This document shows, in pieces, positions 1 through 7,676 of a stretch of 40,793 nt of DNA. The number at the start of each line of letters is the position of its first letter. The first letter of the stretch is position 1. Below the pieces are notes generated by a model. That model saw only the letters and a list, made by a program, of their open reading frames with translations. It was not told where the DNA came from and made no database searches. A program made the translations under genes and the position numbers. Where the stretch lies: contig CALLLL010000031.1 of assembly GCA_938082445.1 (NCBI GenBank), forward strand, positions 1 to 40,793, written 5' to 3'. The stretch is from an uncultured bacterium. GTDB lineage: Bacteria; Hydrogenedentota; Hydrogenedentia; Hydrogenedentales; GCA-2746185.

Positions 1-91
1 CTGAATTACGAATATTAAAGAGGCCTTCGCTGGTTGCAACCACTCTGTATGACTTTTGGCTATAATTTTCAGGAAACCCTTTGTTCAAGCA

Positions 92-871
92 TCAGTCCAT
101 GTCGTCGTTGTTCCACTTAGTGCTTAAATCCATGACTACCATTACTTTGTCGCTCAGTATGTCAGTATCGAATGGCAGAACTGCGTTCAAGGTATGCTTT
201 TTATCTGGAGGAAGTACTATCTTTAACGGGGTTGTTTTTCCATCGGCGTACAGCGTAATTTTTTTGTAGGTATGCATGTTGATCAAGTCATCTTGAATAT
301 TAATACTGTATTGACCTGCTCGAATAGGGCCAAACTTTACTTTCCCCTGTTGGTCGGAGTAGGCCGTGATGGAATCTGACCGGTCATCATTTCTACCGAA
401 TGCATGACCTGTTAGTTCTACTTTTAACTCTTTGACTATTGGTCCATCAAGACTGCCGCGATATAGAACCAATTCCACGGAGGGATCTTGGCTTACCGAC
501 CCTGTGCCTTGATCCTTCAATGCCGTAAGTAGTGCATTGTTACTACTCTGCATCTGCTGATAAAACAGCACCATAAATACCATTACACCGATACACAATA
601 TCGCGTTAAAACTTATTTGTATCCAATCTTTCATGACAGTCCCTTTCATGGCCCCCCACCACAAACTGCGTGCGATGGCTGTAGGGCTCCCAAATTTACC
701 CAATACCCGTGTGCGAATTTCCTCGTCCGATTCTGCGCCTGCCTCGGCCTCCCACTCAGCTGCTAACGCCAGGTGATCGGATAGTTCATCCAATATATCC
801 TGGCGCAGGCTGAGCGGTTCCCGGTGACGTTGCGGAGGAAATCCCTCTTCGGCGTCCTCACGCCATGCCAT
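92..871 (-). CDS. PadR-linked one-TM protein with extracytoplasmic beta domain
   Basis: Predicted 259-aa membrane protein. Residues about 18-70 form a charged helical segment resembling the HAAS/'permease prefrontal' domain commonly encoded beside PadR regulators. One TM helix follows (about 86-104), then a linker and an extracytoplasmic beta-rich region (about 130-235) with a pattern like carboxypeptidase-regulatory/Cna-B sandwiches (Gly-Pro-Ile-Arg-Ala-Gly-Gln-Tyr near 181-188). I chose the ATG at 871 because GGGAG lies 9 bases upstream; a longer reading from 895 has no comparable site. The gene starts inside padR (14-base overlap), so the two are translationally coupled. The role is unknown. 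By topology it could connect an envelope signal to the PadR unit, but that is inference. There is no enzyme motif and no permease domain. Confident it is a gene, moderate on domains. Confidence 0.8.
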   Translation of the reverse strand: MAWREDAEEGFPPQRHREPLSLRQDILDELSDHLALAAEWEAEAGAESDEEIRTRVLGKFGSPTAIARSLWWGAMKGTVMKDWIQISFNAILCIGVMVFMVLFYQQMQSSNNALLTALKDQGTGSVSQDPSVELVLYRGSLDGPIVKELKVELTGHAFGRNDDRSDSITAYSDQQGKVKFGPIRAGQYSINIQDDLINMHTYKKITLYADGKTTPLKIVLPPDKKHTLNAVLPFDTDILSDKVMVVMDLSTKWNNDDMD

Positions 872-1196
872 GTACGGGCACTCCCAAAATTCCATTTACG
901 CCGGTGCTGAACTCCGTCCATTCGGCCCGTTTTTCTTCAAGCGTTTTTTTTCCTGATGCGGTGATTTTGTAATACTTACGGCGACGACCCGAGTCGGCTT
1001 GTTCCCAATAGGACTCCAAGAAAAGTTCGCGTTCTAAGCGATGAAGAGCGGGATAGAGGCTACCTTCCTTAAGCTGGAAATATCCCTGTGAGCGTTTTAG
1101 GACTTCTTGGGTGATGTGATAGCCGTAGGTGGCTTCAGGCAATACGACTTGCAATATCAGCATGTCGACCGTTCCTGATAATAGTTTAGGGTCCAT
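858..1196 (-). CDS. PadR family transcriptional regulator
   Basis: 112-aa winged-helix DNA-binding protein of the short PadR type. The N-terminus (MDPKLLSGTVDMLILQVV) and the helix-turn-helix/wing region (YGYHITQEVLK, GSLYPALHRLE, GRRRKYYKIT) match the family closely. PadR proteins are usually dimeric repressors that respond to ligands or envelope stress. I chose the ATG at 1196 because AAGGAG sits 7 bases upstream; the open frame runs further up to 1235 but that stretch is the promoter/operator. A 40-bp perfect palindrome overlaps the promoter just upstream, which strongly suggests autoregulation. It is the first gene of a two-gene unit with the membrane protein at 92-871. Confidence 0.92.
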   Translation of the reverse strand: MDPKLLSGTVDMLILQVVLPEATYGYHITQEVLKRSQGYFQLKEGSLYPALHRLERELFLESYWEQADSGRRRKYYKITASGKKTLEEKRAEWTEFSTGVNGILGVPVHGMA

Positions 1197-1212
1197 AACG
1201 CGCTCCTTGATT

Positions 1213-1252
1213 CTATACCTTGTTAGTCTATACATAGACTAACAAGGTATAG
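1213..1252. promoter_or_regulatory. PadR operator: 40-bp perfect palindrome
   Basis: Two 19-base arms (1213-1231 and 1234-1252) are exact reverse complements separated by two bases. The element lies 17 bases upstream of the padR start codon and covers the likely -10 and transcription start. It has no T-tract, so an operator is more likely than a terminator. PadR dimers commonly bind such dyads next to their own gene. Binding by this particular PadR is inferred. Confidence 0.8.
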
Positions 1253-1264
1253 GTGATTTGTCAA
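1236..1264 (-). promoter_or_regulatory. Sigma70-type promoter of the padR unit
   Basis: On the minus strand TTGACA (1259-1264) is followed after 17 bases by TAGTCT (1236-1241). The -35 is perfect and the -10 is weak. The -10 and the predicted start point lie inside the palindrome at 1213-1252, so a bound repressor would block the polymerase. Confidence 0.6.
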
Positions 1265-1273
1265 GGGGGTACT

Positions 1274-1308
1274 AAAAAACCCTCAACTTCTATTAAGAAG
1301 TTGAGGGT
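1274..1308 (-). terminator. Intrinsic terminator after the small secreted protein gene
   Basis: A 13-bp perfect stem (1279-1291 with 1296-1308) with a 4-base loop is followed on the minus strand by a run of Ts (1274-1279). It lies about 25 bases past the stop codon of the gene at 1334-1684 and separates it from the padR promoter. Confidence 0.85.
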
Positions 1309-1333
1309 CTAAATTTTCCGTATCTAGTTATTA

Positions 1334-1684
1334 TTAAGGTGTTTCACGGCCAGGGCCAAGCAGGGGGCAGAGGAAGAAATTGTCGCCTTCATCTTGAATG
1401 TTATTGTTGTTCAAATCTTGCCACCAACGACCACCAACATATTCACGGTCGCCGATACCGTATTTCGTTTGAGGTCCACCGTGGGGTCCACCCCCTTCAA
1501 GCTTTTGATATCGACCCTTCCCATTCAAATCTGTAGGTACAATCATGTCGTAATAGAGCCCTTGACTGGTTACATAAACGACACCAGAAGGCAGCTTATT
1601 GCCCTTACCTCGTGCATGAGCCACGGTACCCACAACTGCTGTTAAAAGTAGTGCGATAGCTAAAGTTGAGAACGTTTTTTTCAT
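1334..1684 (-). CDS. Small secreted protein, unknown function
   Basis: 116 aa. A clear Sec signal peptide (MKKTFSTLAIALLLTAVVG, cleavage near AHA) is followed by a glycine- and asparagine-rich region. It contains a calcium-loop-like stretch, DLNNNNIQDEGD, near residues 90-101, and an earlier DLNGKG. There is one cysteine in the mature part. I do not recognise a family. I chose the ATG at 1684 because AAGGAG precedes it at a normal distance; an upstream in-frame ATG at 1744 has no such site and would bury the signal peptide. The gene is monocistronic with its own terminator, and is divergent from the ECF sigma gene across 179 bases, so it is a candidate target of that sigma factor (inference). 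Confidence 0.75.
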   Translation of the reverse strand: MKKTFSTLAIALLLTAVVGTVAHARGKGNKLPSGVVYVTSQGLYYDMIVPTDLNGKGRYQKLEGGGPHGGPQTKYGIGDREYVGGRWWQDLNNNNIQDEGDNFFLCPLLGPGRETP

Positions 1685-1844
1685 AATATACTCCTTTGTT
1701 GTCGCCAATGGCGACGTTACATCATAGGCCTTGTGCCTGTTCATATAGCTTTGTCGTTTTAAGTGAGGAATCCTTACACATAAATTTGTACAAAATTTTA
1801 GATATGTAAAAACGGTCGAAGTGAATCTATAAAGGAAAGAGTTG

Positions 1845-1916
1845 ATGGTAAAAACTTGGAGAAATGGTTATCAGTATCACTCAAGAAGAAATGAATCCTT
1901 CAAAATGGGTAGATGA
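1845..1916 (+). other. Possible 23-codon upstream ORF overlapping the sigma gene start
   Basis: An ATG at 1845 has the best Shine-Dalgarno in the area (AAGGA at 1832-1836, 8 bases upstream) and opens a 23-codon frame ending at a TGA (1914-1916). It overlaps the first 53 bases of the sigma gene in a different frame (sigma is +1 relative to it). The ATG of the sigma frame at 1864 has GGAG only 2 bases upstream, which is too close to work well. The small frame may be a translated leader limiting sigma synthesis, or chance. The peptide resembles nothing I know. Confidence 0.3.
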
Positions 1917-2442
1917 ACATGGTGATTATCTTTACCGTTTTGCCTTGTTACGTCTACGAAACCCTTCCAAGGCCGAAGATGTTGTGCAAGAAACCATGTT
2001 GGCAGCATTATCTGGTAGGCAATCATTTACAGGCCAATCCAAGGTGCGTACTTGGTTAACTGGGATTTTGAAACATAAAATTATGGATCAATTTCGATCG
2101 GTACACCGGGAACATCGTTTGAATGGGTTATTTAATGATGACGACACCATTGATGATTTGTATGATTCACGTGAACACCTCATTCCGCCTGCGCAGGCAT
2201 GGTCTGGAAACCCAGAAAAGGCCTTTGAACAGGGCGAATTTCAAGAACAACTCAGACTTTGTCTAAAGAAATTGCCCAAGCGTCAAGCAACGATTTTTGC
2301 TTTGCGTGAGATGGACGGAATTAGTAGCGAAGAAATTTGTAAGGAATTGACCTTAACCTCGACTAATTATTGGGTATTGCTACATAGAAGCCGTGTGGCC
2401 TTGAGGCGATGCTTTGAAATACATTGGTTTGGATTAAAATAA
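1864..2442 (+). CDS. ECF-type RNA polymerase sigma factor
   Basis: 192 aa, sigma70 family, ECF class. Region 2 covers about residues 16-95 (WVDEHGDYLYRFALLRLRN, then AEDVVQETMLAAL and the RTWLTGILKHKIMDQFR helix). Region 4 covers about 128-185 (LPKRQATIFALREMDGISSEEI and a recognition helix ending in LLHRSRVALRRC). The linker is rather long and acidic. No extra C-terminal domain. The start is uncertain: ATG 1864 gives the length used here, and ATG 1894 would give a typical N-terminus just before WVDEHG. Neither has a good ribosome site, whereas an overlapping small ORF at 1845 does. The zinc-type anti-sigma gene follows 12 bases downstream. Confidence 0.92.
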   Translation: MVISITQEEMNPSKWVDEHGDYLYRFALLRLRNPSKAEDVVQETMLAALSGRQSFTGQSKVRTWLTGILKHKIMDQFRSVHREHRLNGLFNDDDTIDDLYDSREHLIPPAQAWSGNPEKAFEQGEFQEQLRLCLKKLPKRQATIFALREMDGISSEEICKELTLTSTNYWVLLHRSRVALRRCFEIHWFGLK

Positions 2443-2454
2443 TGGGATGGTCTA

Positions 2455-2739
2455 TTGGCTTCTTGCAAAGATATAGCTCTAGAGTTAACCGAGAGTCTTG
2501 ATCGCAAATTACCTATACGGTATCGATTGCGTGTGTGGCTTCATGTTGCTATATGCAAAGAATGCCGAAATTTAAAACGACAAATACTTTTTATTCGAGC
2601 AGCTATACATAAAATCGGCTTAAGCCCAGCTAGTGAAAGTAACATTCCTGCATCATTGCGCATGTCCACACAATTTCGCAATCGTTTAAAGGAAACCATG
2701 ATCAGGTATGAGGCGGACCCCGATATTCACGATCATTAA
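2455..2739 (+). CDS. Soluble zinc-binding (ZAS-like) anti-sigma factor
   Basis: 94 aa. Cys4, His30, Cys34 and Cys37 form a C-x25-H-x3-C-x2-C pattern typical of the zinc-binding anti-sigma (zf-HC2) domain. There is no TM helix after it, so it should be cytoplasmic. Some members of this class sense redox state through the zinc site. The start is a TTG at 2455, the only candidate keeping Cys4; the frame is closed just upstream by a TAA at 2440-2442. A TAATG junction with the sigma stop also exists, but that ATG (2442) opens a different frame of 19 codons. The gene is very likely co-transcribed with the sigma factor, its presumed partner. It ends convergently, overlapping the stop of the DUF1501 gene by 4 bases. 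Confidence 0.8.
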   Translation: MASCKDIALELTESLDRKLPIRYRLRVWLHVAICKECRNLKRQILFIRAAIHKIGLSPASESNIPASLRMSTQFRNRLKETMIRYEADPDIHDH

Positions 2740-4226
2740 GTCATGATGTCTTTGATGGCGTGGCCATGGACGTTGGTCAGGCGGCGCTCGATGCCGTTAT
2801 GGTAGTAAGACAGGCGTTCATGGTCGAGCCCGAGCAGATGCAGGATGGTTGCGTGTAAGTCGTAAATCGTGGTGACATTTTCAACCGCTTTGTAGCCAAA
2901 TTCGTCGGTAGCCCCATAACTAAATCCGGGTTTTACGCCAGCACCGGTCATCCAGGCGGTGAAGCCACTGGGGTTGTGATCACGACCACTGGCCCCAACT
3001 TGGAAAGTAGGCATGCGTCCGAATTCAGTCATCCATACAATGAGGGTATCATCGAGTAAGCCACGTGCACGCATGTCTTTTATGAGTCCTGCGGCTGGTT
3101 CATCGAGGATGGGTGCATGAATTGAGTATTGATCTTTTAAGCTCTTGTGCCCATCCCAATTTCCAACCCCTTCGCCCATGGCATATGCGCCATTGAACAG
3201 TTGTACGAAGCGTACACCCTTCTCAATAAGACGACGGGCCAGTAAGCAATTTTTACCGAACCCGGCCTTGGTTTCGTTGGGGTCGTCGATGCAATAAAGC
3301 TTTCGAGTCTCGGGACTTTCATTGTGGAAGTCACTCATGGATGCGGCACGCAATTGCATTCTAGCAGCAAGTTCATAAGAAGAAATCCGTGCATTGAGTT
3401 CGTTGTCACCGGGAAACCGTTCTAAATGTTTATCGTTCAAAAATTTTAAAAATTCACGTGTAGCTTTTTCATCGCCATCTTTTATATACCCTGGAGTTTT
3501 TAAATTGGGAATGGGTTTTTGAGTGTTAAAAGGAACTCCCTGAAATACAGCTGGTAAAAAACCGGATGACCAGTTATTGGGTCCTGATTGGGGCACGCCG
3601 CGCGGATCGGGAATGGCCACAAAGGCAGGAAGATCGCTTGCATCGCTACCGAGTGCGTAACTCGCCCATGCGCCCATGCTGGGAAATCCATCTAAAGTAA
3701 ATCCTGTAGACATTTGATTCTCAGCGGGTCCATGAGTATTGCTCTCAGCAGTTAAGGAATGGATAAACGTGTAGTCATCAGCCATTTCGGCAAGATTGGG
3801 CAATAGATCCGAGATCATTTTTCCTGTTTCACCCCGGGGCTTGAAATCCCAAAAACTTTTGGAAAGATTTCCATTCTTGCCTTGGAAGGTAACGAGATCG
3901 TCTCCACCCGGAAGGGGCTGGCCGTGACGTTTGATGAGTTCAGGTTTGTAATCCCATGTGTCTAAATGCGAGCAAGCCCCTGAACAAAATATTACAAGTA
4001 CATTTTTAGCTTTGGGTGTAAAGTGTGGCTTGCGTGCTGATAATGGGGCTGTTGGATTAATATCGGGACGAATGGGAACGGTCTCGGCTTGTGCAGTGCC
4101 CAACATACCCTGCTCTGCGAGTAAGGAGGACAGGGCTATTCCGCCCAGTCCAGCGCCAGCGCTTTGCAGAAAGCTGCGACGGTTTAATAAGTGTTGCCCA
4201 TCGGGATATATTTCGTCCATGTTCAT
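2736..4226 (-). CDS. DUF1501 protein, Tat-exported
   Basis: 496 aa, DUF1501 family (alkaline phosphatase/sulfatase-like fold). A twin-arginine signal is visible ([12 protein letters not shown], Arg16-Arg17) followed by a hydrophobic stretch. Family hallmarks follow: [21 protein letters not shown] near residue 75, [28 protein letters not shown], and near the C-terminus WMTEFGRMP with [13 protein letters not shown]. Members are secreted and nearly always encoded next to PSCyt/PSD1 proteins, as here (11-base gap). Their biochemical role is not established. The start at ATG 4226 has AAAGG upstream; a second ATG lies two codons in. Last gene of the minus-strand run. Confidence 0.95.
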   Translation of the reverse strand: MNMDEIYPDGQHLLNRRSFLQSAGAGLGGIALSSLLAEQGMLGTAQAETVPIRPDINPTAPLSARKPHFTPKAKNVLVIFCSGACSHLDTWDYKPELIKRHGQPLPGGDDLVTFQGKNGNLSKSFWDFKPRGETGKMISDLLPNLAEMADDYTFIHSLTAESNTHGPAENQMSTGFTLDGFPSMGAWASYALGSDASDLPAFVAIPDPRGVPQSGPNNWSSGFLPAVFQGVPFNTQKPIPNLKTPGYIKDGDEKATREFLKFLNDKHLERFPGDNELNARISSYELAARMQLRAASMSDFHNESPETRKLYCIDDPNETKAGFGKNCLLARRLIEKGVRFVQLFNGAYAMGEGVGNWDGHKSLKDQYSIHAPILDEPAAGLIKDMRARGLLDDTLIVWMTEFGRMPTFQVGASGRDHNPSGFTAWMTGAGVKPGFSYGATDEFGYKAVENVTTIYDLHATILHLLGLDHERLSYYHNGIERRLTNVHGHAIKDIMT

Positions 4227-4237
4227 TGTGGCGACCT

Positions 4238-7200
4238 TTAGTTTAAGTATAAAAATTCGTTGCTATTATAAATCGCTCGGCAAAACAAGGTGAGCCCTTG
4301 CTCTTCAATAAAGTTTATAGATTCGTCCAATTCTTCAGGCGTCGCTTCACGGGCAAAAGCCAAGCGGAAAGCTTGCTTGGCCTGCTTACTGCTTTCATGA
4401 TGACCCTCTGCACGTAAACGCTCTGCAAATAGTTTGGCTTGTTGGTTTATGAAGGGACTGTTTAACATATTGAGTGCTTGTAAGGGTGTAGTCGAAATTG
4501 TACGCTTGGGTTGACGCGAACCACCGTCAGGGCAATCAAAGATTCCGAAAGTTTCATCCTGTTCCATACGGGGTTTGTATTGGTAAATCATGCGACGCCA
4601 TTCGGCAGGACCAAAGTCCTTCTTTGGTATATATACGCGTACGTAATTGTCGTTGTCTTCAAACACATTATATCCTGGCCCACCCATAGCCAGATCGAGC
4701 TTTGCACTCATGGTTAACACAGAATCGCGAATGGGTTCGGCTTCCATTCGCCGCGGTAGAAAACGCCACAAGTATCGGCTGGTGTAATCCACACGCAGGG
4801 CATCTGGGCGAGGGAAACTGGACTGACGGTAAGTTTTAGAGAGCAAGATTCGACGATGTAGGGCCTTGGGCTTCCACCCATCCTCCATAAAGGTAATGGC
4901 TAACCAATCAAGTAATTCGGGGTGACTGGGGCGAATGCCCATTGCTCCGAAATCACTGGGTGTTTCTACAAGGCCTTTACCGAAATGATAATGCCAAATT
5001 CGATTGACCATGACCCGTGCGGTTAAGGGGTTTTCTTCCGAAGCGATCCAATGGGCCAATGCCTTTCGGCGATCGTGTTCTGGGGTGTCTACGGTTAGCT
5101 GTAGGGCGCTTCCAATAGTAGAGATCCCCCCAGGGTTTACGATCCCACGCTCTAACATAGGATCGCCACGATAAAGAAAACGGGTTTCTTCGGCCTTTTT
5201 GAATACACCTGCATAAACTTTATCGAATTGGACGAGAGCTTTATGTTCTTTTTGAAGTGCCGGGCGTTGAGCAATAAGGCTTTTAAGTTCTCCTAGTTGT
5301 TTTGCAGGCACACCGATGGTGGCATATTCCGAAATTGACGGGGTGGCTTGTCCAAAGGGTGCTCGATCATAGGAAGAAGCGACGGTTACCCATGAATCTT
5401 CCTCGGTTAAAGCTTCAATGACGTATTCAGTGGCAAGGCGATCGCTGAATTTGGATTGGCGGTCACGGCCCCATACCACGCGATTGATGGTGTGTACTTC
5501 AGCAAAATCAACACGTGCCCAAGGAAGGGTGTCGCTGTCTAGACCCGGTATCCAACTGAAGTCGTTACCATGCTTCCCGTCGTTTAAATGGATAGTCTTA
5601 TGCTTGGTGTTGGTGGGGTACTCACTTGAAGTACTGGGCTTGGCACCCCGGCGAGCTAATGCAATGTTCTTTGATTTTTCATCAGCACTATAGACTTCAA
5701 GTTCATCGATGCAGACTTTACCGCTATGGGTTTTACTGATGGTGATCCGAAGCGCTTTAGCGGTTATAGGTGTAAAGCGCTCTTCATTTTTTTGAGCATT
5801 TACTGCGCTACGCATTTGCGGACGAATGGTCGGGGCTGGTAAAGGGGGTTCTTTGTTTTCGACCGATTGCAACGCAATTAAATCGGCATTAATAAGATCC
5901 CCATCTTTTAATGGGCGAAGGAAAATTTTAGCACTTGGTGTTAATTCATGAATTCCGCCATTGTAAAATCCGCTCCAAGGCCAAGTGTTGGTTACATCAT
6001 CTTTTTGTTCGGCTGTTTTACGTTGACTCACTTCTGCAATGGTGAGTTGATCTTCCGTAGTGTTCGCATTCCCGTCTTGATCCAGTATATAGGCCACTTG
6101 TTCATTACGCTCTCGTCCTGCAATCCAAGAGATCCAAATTTGATGCTTGCCACTCGCATCGGGATTCCAAGAAAAGTGATCTTGATTGGCTTCTGCACTC
6201 CAATACCAAAATGTTTCTTTAGTGTCTGAAAGGGGAGATTCAACGGAATCACGGCCTAAAGGTCGGCGCATAACGGAGACACTTGGTTTGCCTTTCAATG
6301 AAAATAAAACCCCGTCATCGTCGATAACCGTTAAGTCTGTAGTCGCTTTAGGGAGGTAATTGGATAGGGTCGAATCAAGCGTATCGATTTTTTTCTGAAC
6401 ACGCTTCGCTTTGGCTAAGCGCTCTTCATAGTCGTCAGGACGCACTTCACGATCGCCATGATTTACACCTGCAAATATTGCTCGCATTTGAAAATAGTCC
6501 CGTTGTGCAATGGGATCAAATTTGTGATCATGACACTTAGCACAGCCCACGGTTAATCCTAAAAAGGTACTAGCTGTCGTGCTAACCATGTTGTGTAATT
6601 CTGCATCTCGTTGGTTTTTTGTCAAAACAACATCAGGGCTTTTTACTTTGTCCCATGGACCACTCACGATAAACCCTGTGGCTTCGTCAGCACCCAGGCT
6701 ATCGCCTGCTAATTGTTCGCGGATAAATTGTGTATAGGGAATATCGTTATTAAATGAACGGATCACATAATCTCGAAAGCGCCATGCATTATCCCGGGGA
6801 GTATTGGTTTCAAAGCCATGGGTTTCCGCGAAGCCAATAACATCCAACCAATGGCGCGCCCAACGTTCACCATAATGAGGTGAAGCTAAAACACGATCCA
6901 CCAGTTTTTCATAAGCCTCATCACTTGTATCCGCTAAGAATGCATCGACCACTTCAGGTGCTGGAGGTAAACCGAGGACATCAAGGTAGATTCGACGAAT
7001 TAAGGTGCGCTTATCGGCTTCGGGTGATGGACTTAATGACTGTTCGGTTAAGCCTTGAAGTACAAATGCATCAATGGGGTTTTCTGCCCAAGCCGCATCT
7101 GTTACTTTTGGCACCTCGACTTTTACTGGAGGGCGAAATGCCCAATACTTGGCTTCAGTCGCGATGGCAGATCGAATATGAGTATCGGCCTGAGCCTGGG

Positions 7201-7591
7201 CTTCTGAAAGTGTGGTGCCTGGCCATATACTGCCGTCCAGTACCCATTTCTCTACTATAGCGATTTTATCGTCCGAAAGTTTTCCATCTGGGGGCATTTG
7301 TAAATCGGGGTCGGTATAACGCAGAGCTTGTACCATGCGACTGCTTTCAGGATCCCCCGCAAGAATTACAGACTTTTGCAACATGCCCGATAATGAATCC
7401 AGGCGAAGATTGGACTTTTGCTTCTCGGAACCGTGGCATTCGAAGCAACTTTCTTGAAGAATGGGTAAAACGTTTTCGGTGAAATACGTTTCTTTGTCCG
7501 CAGAATCTGCCCAGGCACACGTGGTCAGTATAAGTGCACAGGTAGCAAGTGATCGCTTGGCGAAACTATATGAATGGCGTCCAATACTCAT
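4238..7591 (-). CDS. PSCyt1-PSCyt2(DUF1549)-PSD1(DUF1553) cytochrome protein with inserted beta-sandwich domains
   Basis: 1117 aa, exported (signal peptide to about residue 28). Residues about 33-125 form a planctomycete-type cytochrome c domain with heme motif CFECH (49-53) and a likely Met99 ligand. DUF1549 spans about 170-380 and contains a second heme motif CAKCH (350-354). DUF1553 occupies roughly 790-1110 ([33 protein letters not shown]). Between DUF1549 and DUF1553 lie about 400 extra residues: a golvesin-like beta region (about 458-575) and a discoidin (F5/8 type C)-like domain (about 605-745; [20 protein letters not shown], then [20 protein letters not shown]). These inserts suggest glycan binding. 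The activity of PSD1 proteins is not established. Partner of the DUF1501 gene 11 bases downstream. Confidence 0.93.
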   Translation of the reverse strand: MSIGRHSYSFAKRSLATCALILTTCAWADSADKETYFTENVLPILQESCFECHGSEKQKSNLRLDSLSGMLQKSVILAGDPESSRMVQALRYTDPDLQMPPDGKLSDDKIAIVEKWVLDGSIWPGTTLSEAQAQADTHIRSAIATEAKYWAFRPPVKVEVPKVTDAAWAENPIDAFVLQGLTEQSLSPSPEADKRTLIRRIYLDVLGLPPAPEVVDAFLADTSDEAYEKLVDRVLASPHYGERWARHWLDVIGFAETHGFETNTPRDNAWRFRDYVIRSFNNDIPYTQFIREQLAGDSLGADEATGFIVSGPWDKVKSPDVVLTKNQRDAELHNMVSTTASTFLGLTVGCAKCHDHKFDPIAQRDYFQMRAIFAGVNHGDREVRPDDYEERLAKAKRVQKKIDTLDSTLSNYLPKATTDLTVIDDDGVLFSLKGKPSVSVMRRPLGRDSVESPLSDTKETFWYWSAEANQDHFSWNPDASGKHQIWISWIAGRERNEQVAYILDQDGNANTTEDQLTIAEVSQRKTAEQKDDVTNTWPWSGFYNGGIHELTPSAKIFLRPLKDGDLINADLIALQSVENKEPPLPAPTIRPQMRSAVNAQKNEERFTPITAKALRITISKTHSGKVCIDELEVYSADEKSKNIALARRGAKPSTSSEYPTNTKHKTIHLNDGKHGNDFSWIPGLDSDTLPWARVDFAEVHTINRVVWGRDRQSKFSDRLATEYVIEALTEEDSWVTVASSYDRAPFGQATPSISEYATIGVPAKQLGELKSLIAQRPALQKEHKALVQFDKVYAGVFKKAEETRFLYRGDPMLERGIVNPGGISTIGSALQLTVDTPEHDRRKALAHWIASEENPLTARVMVNRIWHYHFGKGLVETPSDFGAMGIRPSHPELLDWLAITFMEDGWKPKALHRRILLSKTYRQSSFPRPDALRVDYTSRYLWRFLPRRMEAEPIRDSVLTMSAKLDLAMGGPGYNVFEDNDNYVRVYIPKKDFGPAEWRRMIYQYKPRMEQDETFGIFDCPDGGSRQPKRTISTTPLQALNMLNSPFINQQAKLFAERLRAEGHHESSKQAKQAFRLAFAREATPEELDESINFIEEQGLTLFCRAIYNSNEFLYLN

Positions 7592-7676
7592 GATAAAAAA
7601 TCCGATTGCACTACAGGCATTCTTCTATAATCTTACTACGATATCACGGGTTCCTTGCAGAATCAATCCATATAGG

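Noticed and set aside
1-91. TGGTTGCAACCA palindrome (31-42) as terminator or attachment site
   Set aside because: Twelve bases, no T-run and no repeat partner seen; the rest of 1-91 shows no gene or structure I can support.
1782-1799. TGTACA-centred AT-rich dyad between the small secreted gene and the sigma gene
   Set aside because: Could be an operator, but AT-rich dyads of this size occur by chance and no matching copy was seen elsewhere.
1845-2442. Frameshifted (broken) sigma gene
   Set aside because: The frame from 1864 encodes the conserved WVDEHGDYLYRF start of region 2 and continues intact to region 4, so no frameshift is needed to explain the protein.
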